This document shows positions 23,401 to 30,949 of a stretch of DNA of 64,000 bases, in pieces (within the stretch, counting starts at the first letter, position 1; each line of letters opens with the position of its first letter). The position numbers were made by a program, and so were the translations under genes. The notes beneath the pieces are model-generated. The model had not been told where the DNA came from. It did no database searches and saw only the letters and a list, made by a program, of their open reading frames with translations. Origin of the DNA: Undaria pinnatifida (taxonomy: Eukaryota; Sar; Phaeophyceae; Laminariales; Alariaceae). The DNA is taken from positions 20,009,606-20,073,605 of the forward strand of contig JABAKD010000020.1 in NCBI GenBank assembly GCA_012845835.1, given 5' to 3'.

Positions 23401-24609
23401 GGACCCCTTAAAGTGGACGCAGCACCCAATAACGGACCCCACGTCCCTTGAAATGAGCCAATAGACTGTGTCCCGGTCGCAAAATGCCACATACATTGAA
23501 TTGTTAGAACACGAGTCATGTGCCCCTATGGTGGCACATGTGCCAACTATGATGAGGGACGTCGGTACAAAAGGCATCTCTTCGCCCGGGCGCACGACGG
23601 TTCCTTAAAGGGGGTCATTCGCAGTAAATAGACATATTGCGCGATTGTCTCCGAACTTGAGCCGCTCACGCAAGACGCTTAAGAAAACACGTGGGACATA
23701 AAACCAAAGCGTCTAAAAATGGTGTACCGGTCTTGCATACACTACCGTCAACTCTTGGTGTCGCAAGCGTTTTCATGTTTCGAGTCGACACTATGGCGTT
23801 CGCCCCTCCTAACCCTAACCCTAACCCTAACCTCAACGTAATGAGCGCCCAAATGCTGGACGTGTCTCTACTAGGTGTAGGAACAGTGCTCCGTCTCGAA
23901 GGGATGCGTGGTCAGTGGTCAAACGACCAAGGCAAGCTGCAAACAAGTACGCCCCTCCCCCCTCCTCTACGCCAACCAACCGATCGGCGCCCCCCCCCCC
24001 CCCTCTCCCCCCTGAACCTTAACCAATCGAACCGATCACGCAAACAGTCGCTCAACTTCTGCTAAGCGGAAAGGTGGGCCTGCACGCGAAGGGCAATCGC
24101 AATCCCAGCTCTGATGCAGAAGTGCATTTGACGAAAAACCGCCGAAGCTGCAAGGAGAGGATCTGACAAATCCCGAAAAAAATGGTGGTGTATCTCTGTT
24201 GATATTGTCACTTTGAAGTCCCAAGAGTGTTCTGTTCACTCATATGGCTGCCTGTCATACTTTGAGATCATCGCGTTTCCCCCTCCCTCCCACCCTCCCT
24301 CCTCCCTCCCTCCCCCTTCCCTCCCTCCGTCCCTCCCCCGCCCAACCGAACCGACCACGTGAAATTACCCAGCTTTTACTAGGCCGAAAGGTGGACCTAC
24401 ACGCGAAAGACAGTCGCGGTCTAACCCCTATGCATTTGACGAACAACCGCCGCTGCAAGGAGAGGCTTCGAGAGGCAGAGCGGAGGGAGGAGAAGGCCAA
24501 AGCCGAGCAAAAGAAGCAGGCCGAGAAGCGGAAGCGTGAAAAAGCGCTCAAGAAAAGGGAGCAGGAGTTGCTGGAAAGGGTGGATTATCGGTCCAGGGTG
24601 TTTAAGTAA
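8286..24609 (+). CDS. Ankyrin-repeat protein gene, five exons
   Basis: Exons 8286-8428, 13154-13272, 13902-14123, 21622-21805 and 24373-24609 have GT-AG borders (donors gtgagc, gtgggc, gtgagc, gttcgc) and matching phases. The joined 905 nt leave two leading bases and 301 codons including TAA. The product shows seven consecutive 33-residue ankyrin repeats, for example TPLHRACERGRLDVVRLL, EPLHVACLGNWGEVVKFLL and TALHMAAKEGKLLIVELLL, and every intron falls inside a repeat that is completed by the next exon. After a degenerate eighth repeat comes a highly charged helix (REAERREEKAKAEQKKQAEK and onward) ending in RVFK. Ankyrin repeats bind protein partners; the partner is not indicated. The starting methionine exon is missing: exon 1 begins in mid-codon after acceptor ctccctttcag. 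Introns of 4725, 629, 7498 and 2567 bp hold most of the repeats in this half of the window. Confidence 0.88.
8583..8725. repeat. Dispersed repeat left of the 10-bp satellite
   Basis: Words such as GTGCCGAA, GGTCTCTTAAT and GGAATGCCACCCTTGGAGCT recur at 11824-11877 and 12296-12340, so related element pieces flank the satellite in the same orientation. Confidence 0.5.
8768..11420. repeat. 10-bp satellite TTAACCCTCC, about 265 copies, in ankyrin intron 1
   Basis: An uninterrupted 2.65 kb array with three main unit types: TTAACCCTCC, TTAACCCTTC and TTAAGCCTCC. Unit order repeats in higher-order blocks of about 13 units (130 bp), clearest from 10380 to 11200. The first units continue directly from the block GACGGGACGCC. 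The array lies between exons 1 and 2 of the ankyrin gene. The purine strand is rich in GGAGGGTTAA. Confidence 0.97.
11421..11626. repeat. Conserved blocks of the array-bearing element (copy A)
   Basis: GGTCGGAATGCCACTCTCG, then GCTAGGCCATGGGATGG and CACCGGGTTGCACTTTTGG. The same blocks recur near 25.0, 29.2-29.4, 31.0, 42.2 and 43.4 kb. Confidence 0.65.
11627..11797. repeat. ATTACT microsatellite
   Basis: About 25 hexanucleotide copies with a short interruption near 11760. Confidence 0.9.
11824..11965 (+). repeat. Dispersed repeat family R4, copy 2
   Basis: CTACAGCTGGAAATCCGTTT, CTTGGAGATAGTCTAGGGAG and GGCTCTAAAGGGGTTAA, matching 42937-43020. Confidence 0.7.
12701..12970. mobile_element. 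MITE family B, copy 1
   Basis: About 270 bp bounded by GTGCTACGATAGAGGTGCAC on the left and AACACCTCTATCGT on the right (inverted ends). Internal words AAGACCT, TCCCATGGCCTAG, AACGAGAATC and GTTAAGGAGCCCC match the copies at 21.9 and 43.5 kb. Confidence 0.75.
12963..13146. repeat. CGTCTCTTCAAT array next to exon 2
   Basis: About 15 tandem 12-15 base units. The first unit overlaps the right end of MITE B (CTCTATCGTCTCTTC), as if the TIR end had been amplified. It makes the pyrimidine-rich end of ankyrin intron 1. Confidence 0.9.
13154..13272 (+). CDS. Ankyrin gene, exon 2
   Basis: 119 nt, 39 codons plus AG. VAKLLALGASVNATEK then TPLHRACERGRLDVVR. It starts seven bases after the CGTCTCTTCAAT array. 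Confidence 0.88.
13315..13850. repeat. CATTCAACCA degenerate satellite filling ankyrin intron 2
   Basis: About 50 degenerate copies of a 9-11 base unit (ACCATTCAA), occupying 85 percent of the 629-bp intron. Confidence 0.9.
13902..14123 (+). CDS. Ankyrin gene, exon 3
   Basis: 222 nt. Completes the Arg codon from exon 2 (AG+G) and gives LLVDVGAADTRAK, EPLHVACLGNWGEVVKFLL and NCLHLAIERNKLES. Confidence 0.9.
14124..15210. repeat. Start of ankyrin intron 3, with two minisatellites
   Basis: No exon seen. Bases 14268-14350 repeat AGAGTCATTTTT. Bases 14777-14942 hold about five units of roughly 30 bp built on GAGACCATGGTGTTGATGA. Confidence 0.7.
15211..15690. mobile_element. MITE family A, two copies head to head
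   Basis: Copy 1 (15211-15443) runs from a left end with AATGAACGCAAAAAAAAATC through CCCGACATCAATTTTTATGG. Copy 2 (15444-15690) starts with GGGCCGTTCCTAACGAAC and runs in the opposite sense to CCATAAAAATTGATGTCAGG. Together they make an imperfect palindrome of almost 0.5 kb. A single full copy is at 43996-44260. Confidence 0.8.
15691..16086. other. Unassigned sequence before the LTR element
   Basis: No supported gene. The 15 bases before 16087 are polypurine (GAGTGGGAGGGGGAA), like those before the right-hand LTR. Confidence 0.4.
16087..16300 (+). repeat. Left LTR (well-matched part)
   Basis: Matches 18625-18815; ends less certain after GTGTGCATGTTCGGAGTG. Confidence 0.75.
16498..17109 (+). 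CDS. Unrecognised ORF in gag position of the LTR element
   Basis: 203 codons from ATG at 16498; the frame is open back to 16432. The N-terminal part has CGGYSRNGGEPICWEGYS. The centre looks helical (MAWLAAFQVHNLAKTI; FLEGIILEIVGQLKWQ). A Glu/Pro/Gln-rich linker (PETPPQPPEPLPPQQ) leads to an acidic tail ending DGEKG. There is no CCHC zinc knuckle, protease or polymerase motif. Its place just inside the left LTR suggests a capsid-like protein, which is inference. Its stop overlaps the start of the next ORF (ATGA). Confidence 0.6.
   Translation: MIVDRSGFCGGYSRNGGEPICWEGYSVSEGHKVETQRLTDKRMAWLAAFQVHNLAKTILRGEEPVAEWADAQGNAAFPTTREFLEGIILEIVGQLKWQRRQGVHEQQQEVYKIIASAMTWIPEEKRLEEINANQPEWGRLEEDAEAGEPETPPQPPEPLPPQQSLALQLLPDEVGGDEHEEVVVSKNMVVEVGGVMACDGEKG
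17106..17423 (+). CDS. Second short ORF of the LTR element
   Basis: 105 codons, starting within the stop of the preceding ORF (GGATGATGG). It begins MMESMQMEKELLQQHPHQQQ and is Gln/Pro-rich, with a Trp/Arg-rich second half. The overlapping +1 frame also gives a basic stretch (17179-17364), so frame use is uncertain. No family recognised. Confidence 0.35.
   Translation: MMESMQMEKELLQQHPHQQQPPLPGVTAPDPWPPPMSAEHERQESDLEARRHWHWLVLHHLRGLGARDAWSAPCPSAANACTQKEVTCYELRDRKGTYYFHVLQQ
17424..18624. other. Non-coding interior of the LTR element
   Basis: AT-rich, many stops in all frames, no coding signal. Confidence 0.6.
18625..18950 (+). repeat. Right LTR
   Basis: Begins directly after the polypurine tract; diverges from the left LTR after about 18815. 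Confidence 0.7.
18962..19012. mobile_element. MITE family A, right-end fragment
   Basis: TGTCAGGGTTCGTG, a T run, then GCGTTCGTTAGGAACGACCC: the terminal 50 bp only. Confidence 0.75.
19013..20560. other. Gene-free part of ankyrin intron 3
   Basis: Holds AGTAGTACAGTAG-type microsatellite pieces (19380-19425) and an AGTAGCAGCAAT tract (19850-19920). A tRNA B-box-like word at 19794 could not be folded as a tRNA. Confidence 0.5.
20221..20242. other. 22-bp perfect palindrome
   Basis: GTGCGAGGGCG followed by its exact reverse complement, with no loop. Confidence 0.9.
20561..20641. repeat. Two interstitial telomere-type tracts
   Basis: CCCTAA repeats at 20561-20588 and 20617-20641, each followed by the same words CAGAGATTTCT, so the tract and its flank were duplicated together. 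Confidence 0.9.
20642..21377. other. Gene-free part of ankyrin intron 3
   Basis: AT-rich; no exon or recognisable repeat apart from short TACCTGGTA-type words. Confidence 0.5.
21378..21640. repeat. Tandem repeat carrying the exon-4 splice acceptor
   Basis: About five diverged copies of a 40-60 bp unit (TTCACACCCAACAAGCAG followed by ATGTGACG and CCGACCACGCTTGCTTAACG). The last copy supplies the acceptor AAGCAG and the first bases of exon 4. Confidence 0.8.
21622..21805 (+). CDS. Ankyrin gene, exon 4
   Basis: 184 nt. Completes Gly (GG+A), then CDVEATLSDG, RPLHVACRRGLQKAATLLLD and TALHMAAKEGKLLIVE. The acceptor is the last unit of a tandem repeat (21378-21640). Confidence 0.88.
21806..22150. 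mobile_element. MITE family B, copy 2, with AATAGATAC array at its end
   Basis: Right after exon 4, AATAGATAC repeats (21838-21876) run into GGTAGATGTGCACCAACC, the left end of the element; the right end AGGTATAGTCCCTCTATCC is at 22131-22149. The middle is more diverged than in the other copies and has a TTAGGG-like tract (22067-22095). Confidence 0.6.
22264..22465 (+). repeat. Dispersed repeat family R12, copy 1
   Basis: GATTCGATGCGATTCGACGA, CTTCTCGCGATAAAATCGAA, GACCGTGGGTCTG and a purine tail. Copies at 56139-56350 (same strand) and 34007-34196 (opposite strand). Confidence 0.75.
22771..23052. mobile_element. GGGTC foldback-like repeat, copy 1
   Basis: Opens TCACGGGTCGGATC and closes CATGACCCGTGA (inverted ends). 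Inside are about eleven GGGTC units facing four GACCC units across a short gap (22795-22876), then a CCTCCTGACACATA minisatellite (22927-23000). A shorter relative is at 45270-45410. Confidence 0.7.
23053..23808. other. Gene-free part of ankyrin intron 4
   Basis: No exon or repeat recognised. Confidence 0.45.
23809..23832. repeat. Interstitial telomere-type tract
   Basis: Four CCTAAC units. Confidence 0.85.
24056..24166 (+). pseudogene. Decayed copy of the last ankyrin exon
   Basis: Lies 0.32 kb upstream of the true exon, with the same C-rich leader. It still reads LLLSGKVGLHAKGNR and VHLTKNRRSCKERI in frame, then TGA. The acceptor CAG has become CAA, so it should not be spliced in. Confidence 0.85.
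24373..24609 (+). CDS. Ankyrin gene, last exon
   Basis: 237 nt, phase 0, from CAG at 24370-24372 behind a long C/T tract, to TAA. LLLGRKVDLHAKDSRGLTPM, then the charged helix. Confidence 0.9.
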   Translation, partial: LLLGRKVDLHAKDSRGLTPMHLTNNRRCKERLREAERREEKAKAEQKKQAEKRKREKALKKREQELLERVDYRSRVFK

Positions 24610-24668
24610 TTCTCCCCTGGGTTGCTAACAGTTGCAAGTTTTTTTTAACGCATTTAAGTGCTGCGAAA

Positions 24669-24790
24669 TTGATTACGCACAAAGAAGAAAAATACGTTAA
24701 GCGTAAGGAGCAGGAGTTGCTGGATAGGGTGGGGTGTCGGTCAAGGGGGTTCAAGAAGAGTATCCCCAAAACGTGGGTAACAAGCACCTA
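24669..24790 (+). pseudogene. Partial copy of the ankyrin gene C-terminus
   Basis: Downstream of the stop, KRKEQELLDRVGCRSRGFKK repeats the final exon's KKREQELLERVDYRSRVFK. No stop at the matching place. It may be an unused or alternative 3 prime exon; a weak acceptor TTTAAG precedes it. Confidence 0.7.
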
Positions 24791-24824
24791 TGAAGGGAGG
24801 TTGGGCAACGGCGTTAGTGTGCAA

Positions 24825-24893
24825 AACGGACCAAAACGGACCAAAATGGACCAAAATGGACAAAAATGGACCAAAATGGACCAAAATGGGGTA
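24825..24893. repeat. GGACCAAAAT array
   Basis: Seven tandem 10-base units, 45 bp left of the conserved array-element blocks. Confidence 0.9.
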
Positions 24894-24937
24894 CGACGAT
24901 AGAAGTATATATTGCTGTTTCCCAAAATTTCTTTCTG

Positions 24938-25095
24938 AAAATGACGGGACTCCTTCATCCAAAATCGCATGAATTCCACGCTTGTTTCGCACTAAACATG
25001 ACTTTCAGTATACTTCTTGTATACAATATTACCTCGGCCATGGGATTTTGGCATCAGGTTTCACTTTCACTGTGGTCAAAGCCACTTTTTTTTTG
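24938..25095. repeat. Array-bearing element (copy C), nearly unexpanded
   Basis: AATGACGGGACTCCTTCATC, AATTCCACGCTTGTTT and CCTCGGCCATGGGATTTTGG in order, without long arrays between them. Confidence 0.65.
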
Positions 25096-25890
25096 TGAGG
25101 TATAGAGTAGGGTATCAAGCCACCTCCCCTTAGAAGGCAAAAAAGAGTCTGTGCACCCTCCACCGTACAATGTGTTCCCCGCACTACACTCAGACTACAC
25201 TCAGACTACACTCAGCAAACCCAAGTGCACTGGCTCCAAAGCATGAGGCTTCGCGCAGTTGAAAAGGGATCATTTCAACGCCTTTAATGCCAACTAAATC
25301 GAATCCCGCACTGATCATTCTAAGTAAATTAGCCCCAAAACGTGTTGCGCCCTGTCTCTCACCATGCAGTACCGACAAAAAAGACGAATCTTAAGACACA
25401 GTTGGCGCGCCGTTTTCCATCACTCGCCGCGCACAGTCCATTCCAAGTAAATTGCTACCAAAAACTACCAAAACGTGGGTTTTTTGGCATATTACTAGTT
25501 GAAAGGTGTGTGTTAGTGTGTTATTGACGCATGCCAAGAGAGAGGTAATAGTGCAACTGGTAATAATCAATAATAATAGTACTTTTTTTTGTTGGGAAGT
25601 TTTCTAAAAGACGACGCTCCCTCAACCCCCCTGAAACTTCGGAAGGACTGAATTTGTTTTGGCGACGAAAATTGACGAGTACGGTATCATCGGCCACTGC
25701 TATTAAGAGGTGCAAAGGTGACGATGATATAACATGGTGTCCGAACGACATCAAATAAATGCAAAAGACTCGTACGGGAAGGGCGCAGCTTGATCCTACT
25801 CGTGTTGCTGCTCGCTCACGCTACAGGTAGACGCGCGACAATATCGCGTCAATCAATCGTCGTTTTATTGGTCGCCATATTTGAATCAAG
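25096..25890. other. Gene-free stretch downstream of the ankyrin gene
   Basis: Includes three CAGACTACACT units (25187-25214). No gene supported. Confidence 0.5.
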
Positions 25891-28800
25891 TGAAAAAAGG
25901 GTAAAAAAAGCGTGAAAAAAGGGTAAAAGAGGGTGAAAAAGGGTAAAAAAGGGTAAAAAAAGGGTAAAAAAGAGTAAAAAAAGGGTAAAAAAAGGGTAAA
26001 AAAAGGGTAAAAAAAGGGTAAAAAAAGGTAAAAAAGGGTAAAAAAGGGTAAAAAAGGGTAAAAAAAGGGTAAACAAAAGGGTAAAAAAGCGTAAAAAAGG
26101 GTAAAAAAGGGTAAAAAAAGGGCAAAAAAAGGGTAAAAAAGGGTGAAAAAAGGGTAAAAAAGGGTAAAAAAGGGTGAAAAAGGGTAAAAAAGGGTAACAA
26201 AAGGTTAAAAAAGGGTAAAAAACGGTAAAAAAAGGGTAAAAAAGGGTAAAAAAAGGGTAAAAAAAGGGTAAAAAAGGGTAAAAAAGGATAAAAAAAAGGT
26301 AAACAAAAGAGTAAAAAAGCGTAAAAAAGCGTAAAAAAGGGTAAAAAAGGGTAAAAAAGGGTAAAAGAAAGGTAAAAAAGGGTAAGAAAAGGGTAAAAAA
26401 GGGTAAAAAAGGGTAAAAAAGGGTAAAAAAGGGTAAAAAAAGGGTAAAAAAGGGTAAAAAAGGGTAAAAAAGGGTAAAAAAGGGTAAAAAAGGGTAAAAA
26501 AAGGGTAAAAAAAGGGTTAAAAAAGGGTAAAAAAAAGGTAAAAAGGGTAAGAAAAGGGTAAAAAAAGGGTAAAAAAGGGTAAAAAAGGGTAAAAAAAGGG
26601 TAAAAAAAGGGTAAACAAAAGGGTAAAAAAAAGGGTAAACAAAAGGGTAAAAAAGCGTAAAAAAGGGTAAAAAAGGGTAAAAAAGGGTAAAAAAGGGTAA
26701 AAAAAGGGTAAAAAAGGGTAAAAAAAGGGTAAAAAAGGGTAAAAAAGGGTTACAAAAGGGTAAACAAAAGGGTAAAAATGGGTAAAAAAGGGTTAAAAAG
26801 GGTAAAAAAGCAAGGGTAAAAAAGGGTAAACAAAAGGGTAAAAAAAGGGTAAAAAAGGGTAAAAAAGGGTAAAAAAGGGTAAAAAAAGGGTAAAAAAGGG
26901 TAAAAAAGGGTAAAAAAGGGTAAAAAAAGGGTAGAAAAGGGTAAAAAAGGTAAAAAAAGGGTAAAAAAAGGTAAAAAAAGGGTAAAAAAAGGGTAAAAAA
27001 GGCAACAAAGGGTGAAAAAGGGTAAAAGGGTAAAAAGGTAAAAAAGGGTAAACAAGGGTATAAAAAGGGTAAAAAGGGTAAAAAAGGGTAAAAAAAAGGG
27101 TAAAAAAGGTAAAAAAGGGTAAAAAAGGGTAAAAAAGGGTAAAAAGGGTAAAAAGGTAAAAATGGGTAAAAATGGTAAAAATGGGTGAAAAAGGGTTAAA
27201 AAGGGTAAAAAAAAGGGTAAAAAAGGGTAACCAAAAGGGTAAAAATGGGTAATAAAAGGGTAAAAAAGGGTAAAAAAGGGTAAAAAAGGGTAAAAAAAGG
27301 GTAAAAAAGGGTAAACAAAGGGGTAACAAAGGGTTGAAAAGGGTAAAAAAGGAAAAAAAGGGTAAAAAAGGGTAAAAAAGGGTGAAAAAGGGTAAAAAAG
27401 GGTAACAAAAGGTTAAAAAAGGGTAAAAAACGGTAAAAAAAGGGTAAAAAAGGGTAAAAAAGGGTAAAAAAGCAAGGGTAAAAAAGCAAGGGTAAAAAAG
27501 GGTAAAAAAAGGGTAAACAAAAGGGTAAAAAAGCGTAAAAAAGGGTAAAAAAGGGTAAAAAAGGGCAAAAAAAGGGTAAAAAAGGGTGAAAAAAGGGTAA
27601 AAAAGGGTAAAAAAGGGTGAAAAAGGGTAAAAAAGGGTAACAAAAGGTTAAAAAAGGGTAAAAAACGGTAAAAAAAGGGTAAAAAAGGGTAAAAAAAGGG
27701 TAAAAAAAGGGTAAAAAAGGGTAAAAAAGGATAAAAAAAAGGTAAACAAAAGAGTAAAAAAGCGTAAAAAAGGGTAAAAAAGGGTAAAAAAGGGTAAAAA
27801 AGGGTAAAAAAAAGGTTAAAAAGGGTAAAAAAAGGGTAAAAAAGGGTTAAAAAAGGGTAGAAAAGGGTAAAAAAGGGTAAAAAAAGGGTAAAAAAAGGGT
27901 AAACAAGGGTAAAATACGGTAAAAAGGGTAAAAAAGGGTAAAAAAAGGGTACAAAAGGGTAAAAAAGGGTAAACAAAAGGGTAAAAAAGCGTAAAAAAGG
28001 GTAAAAAAGGGTAAAAAAGGGTAAAAAAGGGTAAAAAAGGGTAAACAAAGGGTAAAAATGGGTAAAAAAGGGTAAAAAAAGGGTAAAAAAGGGTAAACAA
28101 AGGGGTAACACAGGGTTAAAAAGGGTAAAAAAGGGTAAAAAAAGGGTAAAAAAGGGTAAAAAAGGGTGAAAAAGGGTAAAAAAGGGTAACAAAAGGTTAA
28201 AAAAGGGTAAAAAACGGTAAAAAAAAAGGGTAAAAAAAGGGTAAAAAGGCAAGGGTAAAAAAGCAAGGGTAAAAAAGCAAGGGTAAAAAAGGGTAAAAAA
28301 AGGGTAAAAAAAGGGTGTAAAAAGGGTAAAAAAAAGGTAAAAAAAGGGTAAAAAAAGGGTAAAAAAGGGTAAAAAAGGGTAAAAAAGGGTTTAAAAAAAG
28401 GGTAAAAAAAGGTAAAAAGGGTAAGAAAAGGGTAAAAAAAGGGTAAAAAAGGTAAAAAGGTAAAAAGGGTAAAAAAAGGGTAAACAAAAGGGTAAAAAAG
28501 GGTAAACAAAAGGTAAAAAGCGTAAAAAAAAAAGGGTAAAAAAGGGTAAAAAAGGGTAAAAAAGGTAAAAAGGGTAAAAAAAGGTAAAAAAGGTAAAAGG
28601 GTAAAAAGGGTAAAAAAAGGTAAACAAAAGGGTAAAAATGGGTAAAAAAGGGTAAAAAAGGGTAAAAAAGCAAGGGTAAAAAAGGGTAAACAAAAGGGTA
28701 AAAAAAGGGTAAAAAAAGGGTAAAAAAGGGTAAAAAGGGTAAAAAAGGGTAAAAAAAGGGTAAAAAAGGGTAAAAAAGGGTAAAAAAGGGTAAAAAAAGG

Positions 28801-29174
28801 GTAGAAAAGGGTAAAAAAAGGGTAAAAAAAGGGTAAAAAAAGGGTAAAAAAAGGGTAAAAAAAGGGTAAAAAAAGGGCAACAAAGGGTGAAAAAGGGTAA
28901 AAAGGGTAAAAAGGGTAAAAAAGGGTAAACAAGGGTATAAAAAGGGTAAAAAAGGGTAAAAAAGGGTAAAAAAAAGGGTAAAAAAGGGTAAAAAAGGGTA
29001 AAAAAGGGTAAAAAAGGGTAAAAATGGGTAAAAATGGGTAAAAATGGGTAAAAAAGGGTTAAAAAGGGTAAAAAAAAGGGTAAAAAAGGGTAACCAAAAG
29101 GGTAAAAATGGGTAATAAAAGGTAAAAAAGGGTAAAAAAGGGTAAAAAAAGGGTAAAAAAAGGGTAAAAAAAGG
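25891..29174. repeat. GGGTAAAAAA satellite, 3.3 kb
   Basis: About 330 copies of a 9-11 base unit with frequent indels in the A run. Larger blocks recur, marked by variant words GGGTAAACAAAAGGG, AAAGCAAGGG and GGGTAACAAAAGG. Long minus-strand frames rich in FTLFYPFLPF are translations of the repeat, not genes. Confidence 0.97.
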
Positions 29175-29234
29175 CTCAACTCCAAAACCGTCGGAATTTC
29201 GTTCTTGTTTCTTTTTAATAATTTAATATGGTTA

Positions 29235-29319
<85 letters not shown>

Positions 29320-29541
29320 GCTGTTGTTGTTGTTGTTGTTGTTGTAGTTGTTGTTGCTATATACCTACATAAGCCATGGGGCTGTTGATCGGGGGTGGGT
29401 GGCACTGTTACTTTTCTCAAAATCGGTTTTTGGGTGGGGTATGATATGATGGGGATGTTATGATATAAGTTATATGATCTGATAGGGATGATCTGATAGG
29501 GATGATATGATGGGGATGATAGTATAATAGGATTAAGGGTC
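29175..29541. repeat. Array-bearing element (copy B) with TTG and GATATGATGGG arrays
   Basis: The satellite ends at AAAACCGTCGGAATTTCG. Then come a TTG trinucleotide array (29235-29357), ATACCTACATAAGCCATGGG, AAAATCGGTTTTTGGGTGGG and a GATGATATGATGGG tract (29440-29525). Confidence 0.75.
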
Positions 29542-29799
29542 TGTTACAGACACCGGCCACCCTTTGCAGGTTTCTCTACTAGGCAGGTTCCACGTTGGTC
29601 ACTCACTTGTACTAGATTAAGCTCTTGTCTTATTTCTACACACGCCACGGACGAACTGAATAGCGTTCAATTCCGCGAGGCTAAAGCATCATCTCCTTTT
29701 CCTATACGCACATGCCTTCGAAGGCATGTGATACCCTTTTATATCCAGCCGTATCCCGTATCTTACGCCTTGTTAGGCTCCCAGGGGAATACCATAACA
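29542..29799 (+). repeat. Left LTR of the TRIM-like element
   Basis: Contains a 22-bp perfect palindrome at 29709-29730 (CACATGCCTTC and its reverse complement). Confidence 0.85.
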
Positions 29800-29984
29800 C
29801 TAGCTCACCCTGATGAGCCGTATATGCAGAAATTTGGAAGATTCGGGGAAGCACCGGTTTCACGATCTAGAACATGACTCGAAGATGCGGCTCTTCACAA
29901 CCTACTCCCACACCTCTACCCTGCGAGGCTACGAAGCCTCAGAGAAAATGCTTCAGCAGAAAACCTCAAGCCTTGATTGCCACG

Positions 29985-30221
29985 AGACGTCACATTCCTT
30001 TAAACAGCGCTCGCACCCTTTTATTAATACTAGCGGTTGCATCAATTCCGAGCTTGGTCAGCTCGGGGACAACGGCGCCGCGTACCGCCGCTGGCAAGAA
30101 CGCATGCTGCGCTATCGCCGCGGCAGCAAAACAGGAGGACGGCGCTCCCTTCGTCCTCGGAGAGCTGGTAGCGAGCACCGCGGCGTCGTCCGTACGTGTC
30201 CCTTCCCCGAGCCTCCTCTGA
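29985..30221 (+). other. GC-rich insert inside the TRIM-like element
   Basis: Unlike its surroundings this stretch is GC-rich and open in several frames. One plus-strand frame has a signal-peptide-like run (RTLLLILAVASIPSLVSS) followed by Ala/Ser-rich sequence; a minus-strand frame gives AVRGAVVPELTKLGIDA. A captured host fragment is possible; direction and function are unknown. Confidence 0.3.
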
Positions 30222-30330
30222 TCCCGCAGACATCTGGGGAGGGGGGGGGGGTAGGAGGGCGGGCCCCCGGATGGGGGGCAGAGGGGGGCGTGGCGGTGAG
30301 CGGTACTAATGTAAAATAGGATTAAGGGGC

Positions 30331-30588
30331 TGATACGGACACAGGTCACCCTGTGCAAGTTTCTCTACTAGGCAGGTTCCATGTTGGTCACTCACTTGTG
30401 CTAGATAAGCTCTTGTCTTAGTTCTACACATGCCGCGGACGAACTGAATAGCGTTCAATTCCGCGAGGCAAAATCATCATCCCCTTTTCCCTCTACGCAC
30501 ATGCCTTCAAAGGCATGTGAAACCCTTTTATATCCAGCCGTATCCCATATCTTGCGCCTTATTATGCTCCCAGGGGAATACCATAACA
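30331..30588 (+). repeat. Right LTR of the TRIM-like element
   Basis: About 90 percent identical to the left LTR. Its palindrome has one mismatch (CTTCAAAGG). Confidence 0.85.
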
Positions 30589-30949
30589 ATAGGGTATTCT
30601 ATACACCTCTCCTCAATAGGTTAGGAGCCTCAGAAATAAATACACAATACAAAATACACCTCTGTGCACCCCTTTCGTGCCTCACAAACATCTATTTCAT
30701 CTATTTAATCTATTTCGTCTATTTGATGTAATTCATGTATTTGAAAGCCTTTTTTTAGTGCTTCATCATAACAAAATTAAATCCCACTCTAAACCCAAGG
30801 AGATTTTGAGCGAATTATAAACATGCTTGCTTGAAGACGGGGGCAATTTGTAACCACGCACTCATTCCATTGTTCCATTTCTTCCTCGTGCGTGCTACGG
30901 CGGCAGTGAGGCATAATCAATAACACCTATATTTGGCTGAAGTTTACGT
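30589..30949. other. No gene seen
   Basis: AT-rich; TCTATTTCATCTATTTAATC-like repeats at 30690-30725. Confidence 0.5.

Larger units (their letters stand above)
29542..30588 (+). mobile_element. TRIM-like miniature LTR element
   Basis: Two 258-bp direct repeats with TGTTA...TAACA-type ends (29542-29799 and 30331-30588) enclose a 531-bp interior without polymerase genes. Each LTR carries a strong hairpin. The 15 bases before both LTRs are alike (TAGGATTAAGGG), so the element may once have been in tandem. Part of the interior (29825-29975) resembles repeats at 32.8 and 37.2 kb. Confidence 0.8.

Noticed and set aside
25891-29185. Long minus-strand frames (up to about 360 codons) rich in Phe/Leu/Pro/Tyr
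   Set aside because: They are translations of the GGGTAAAAAA satellite, whose units of 9-11 bases keep frames open by lack of stop codons on that strand.
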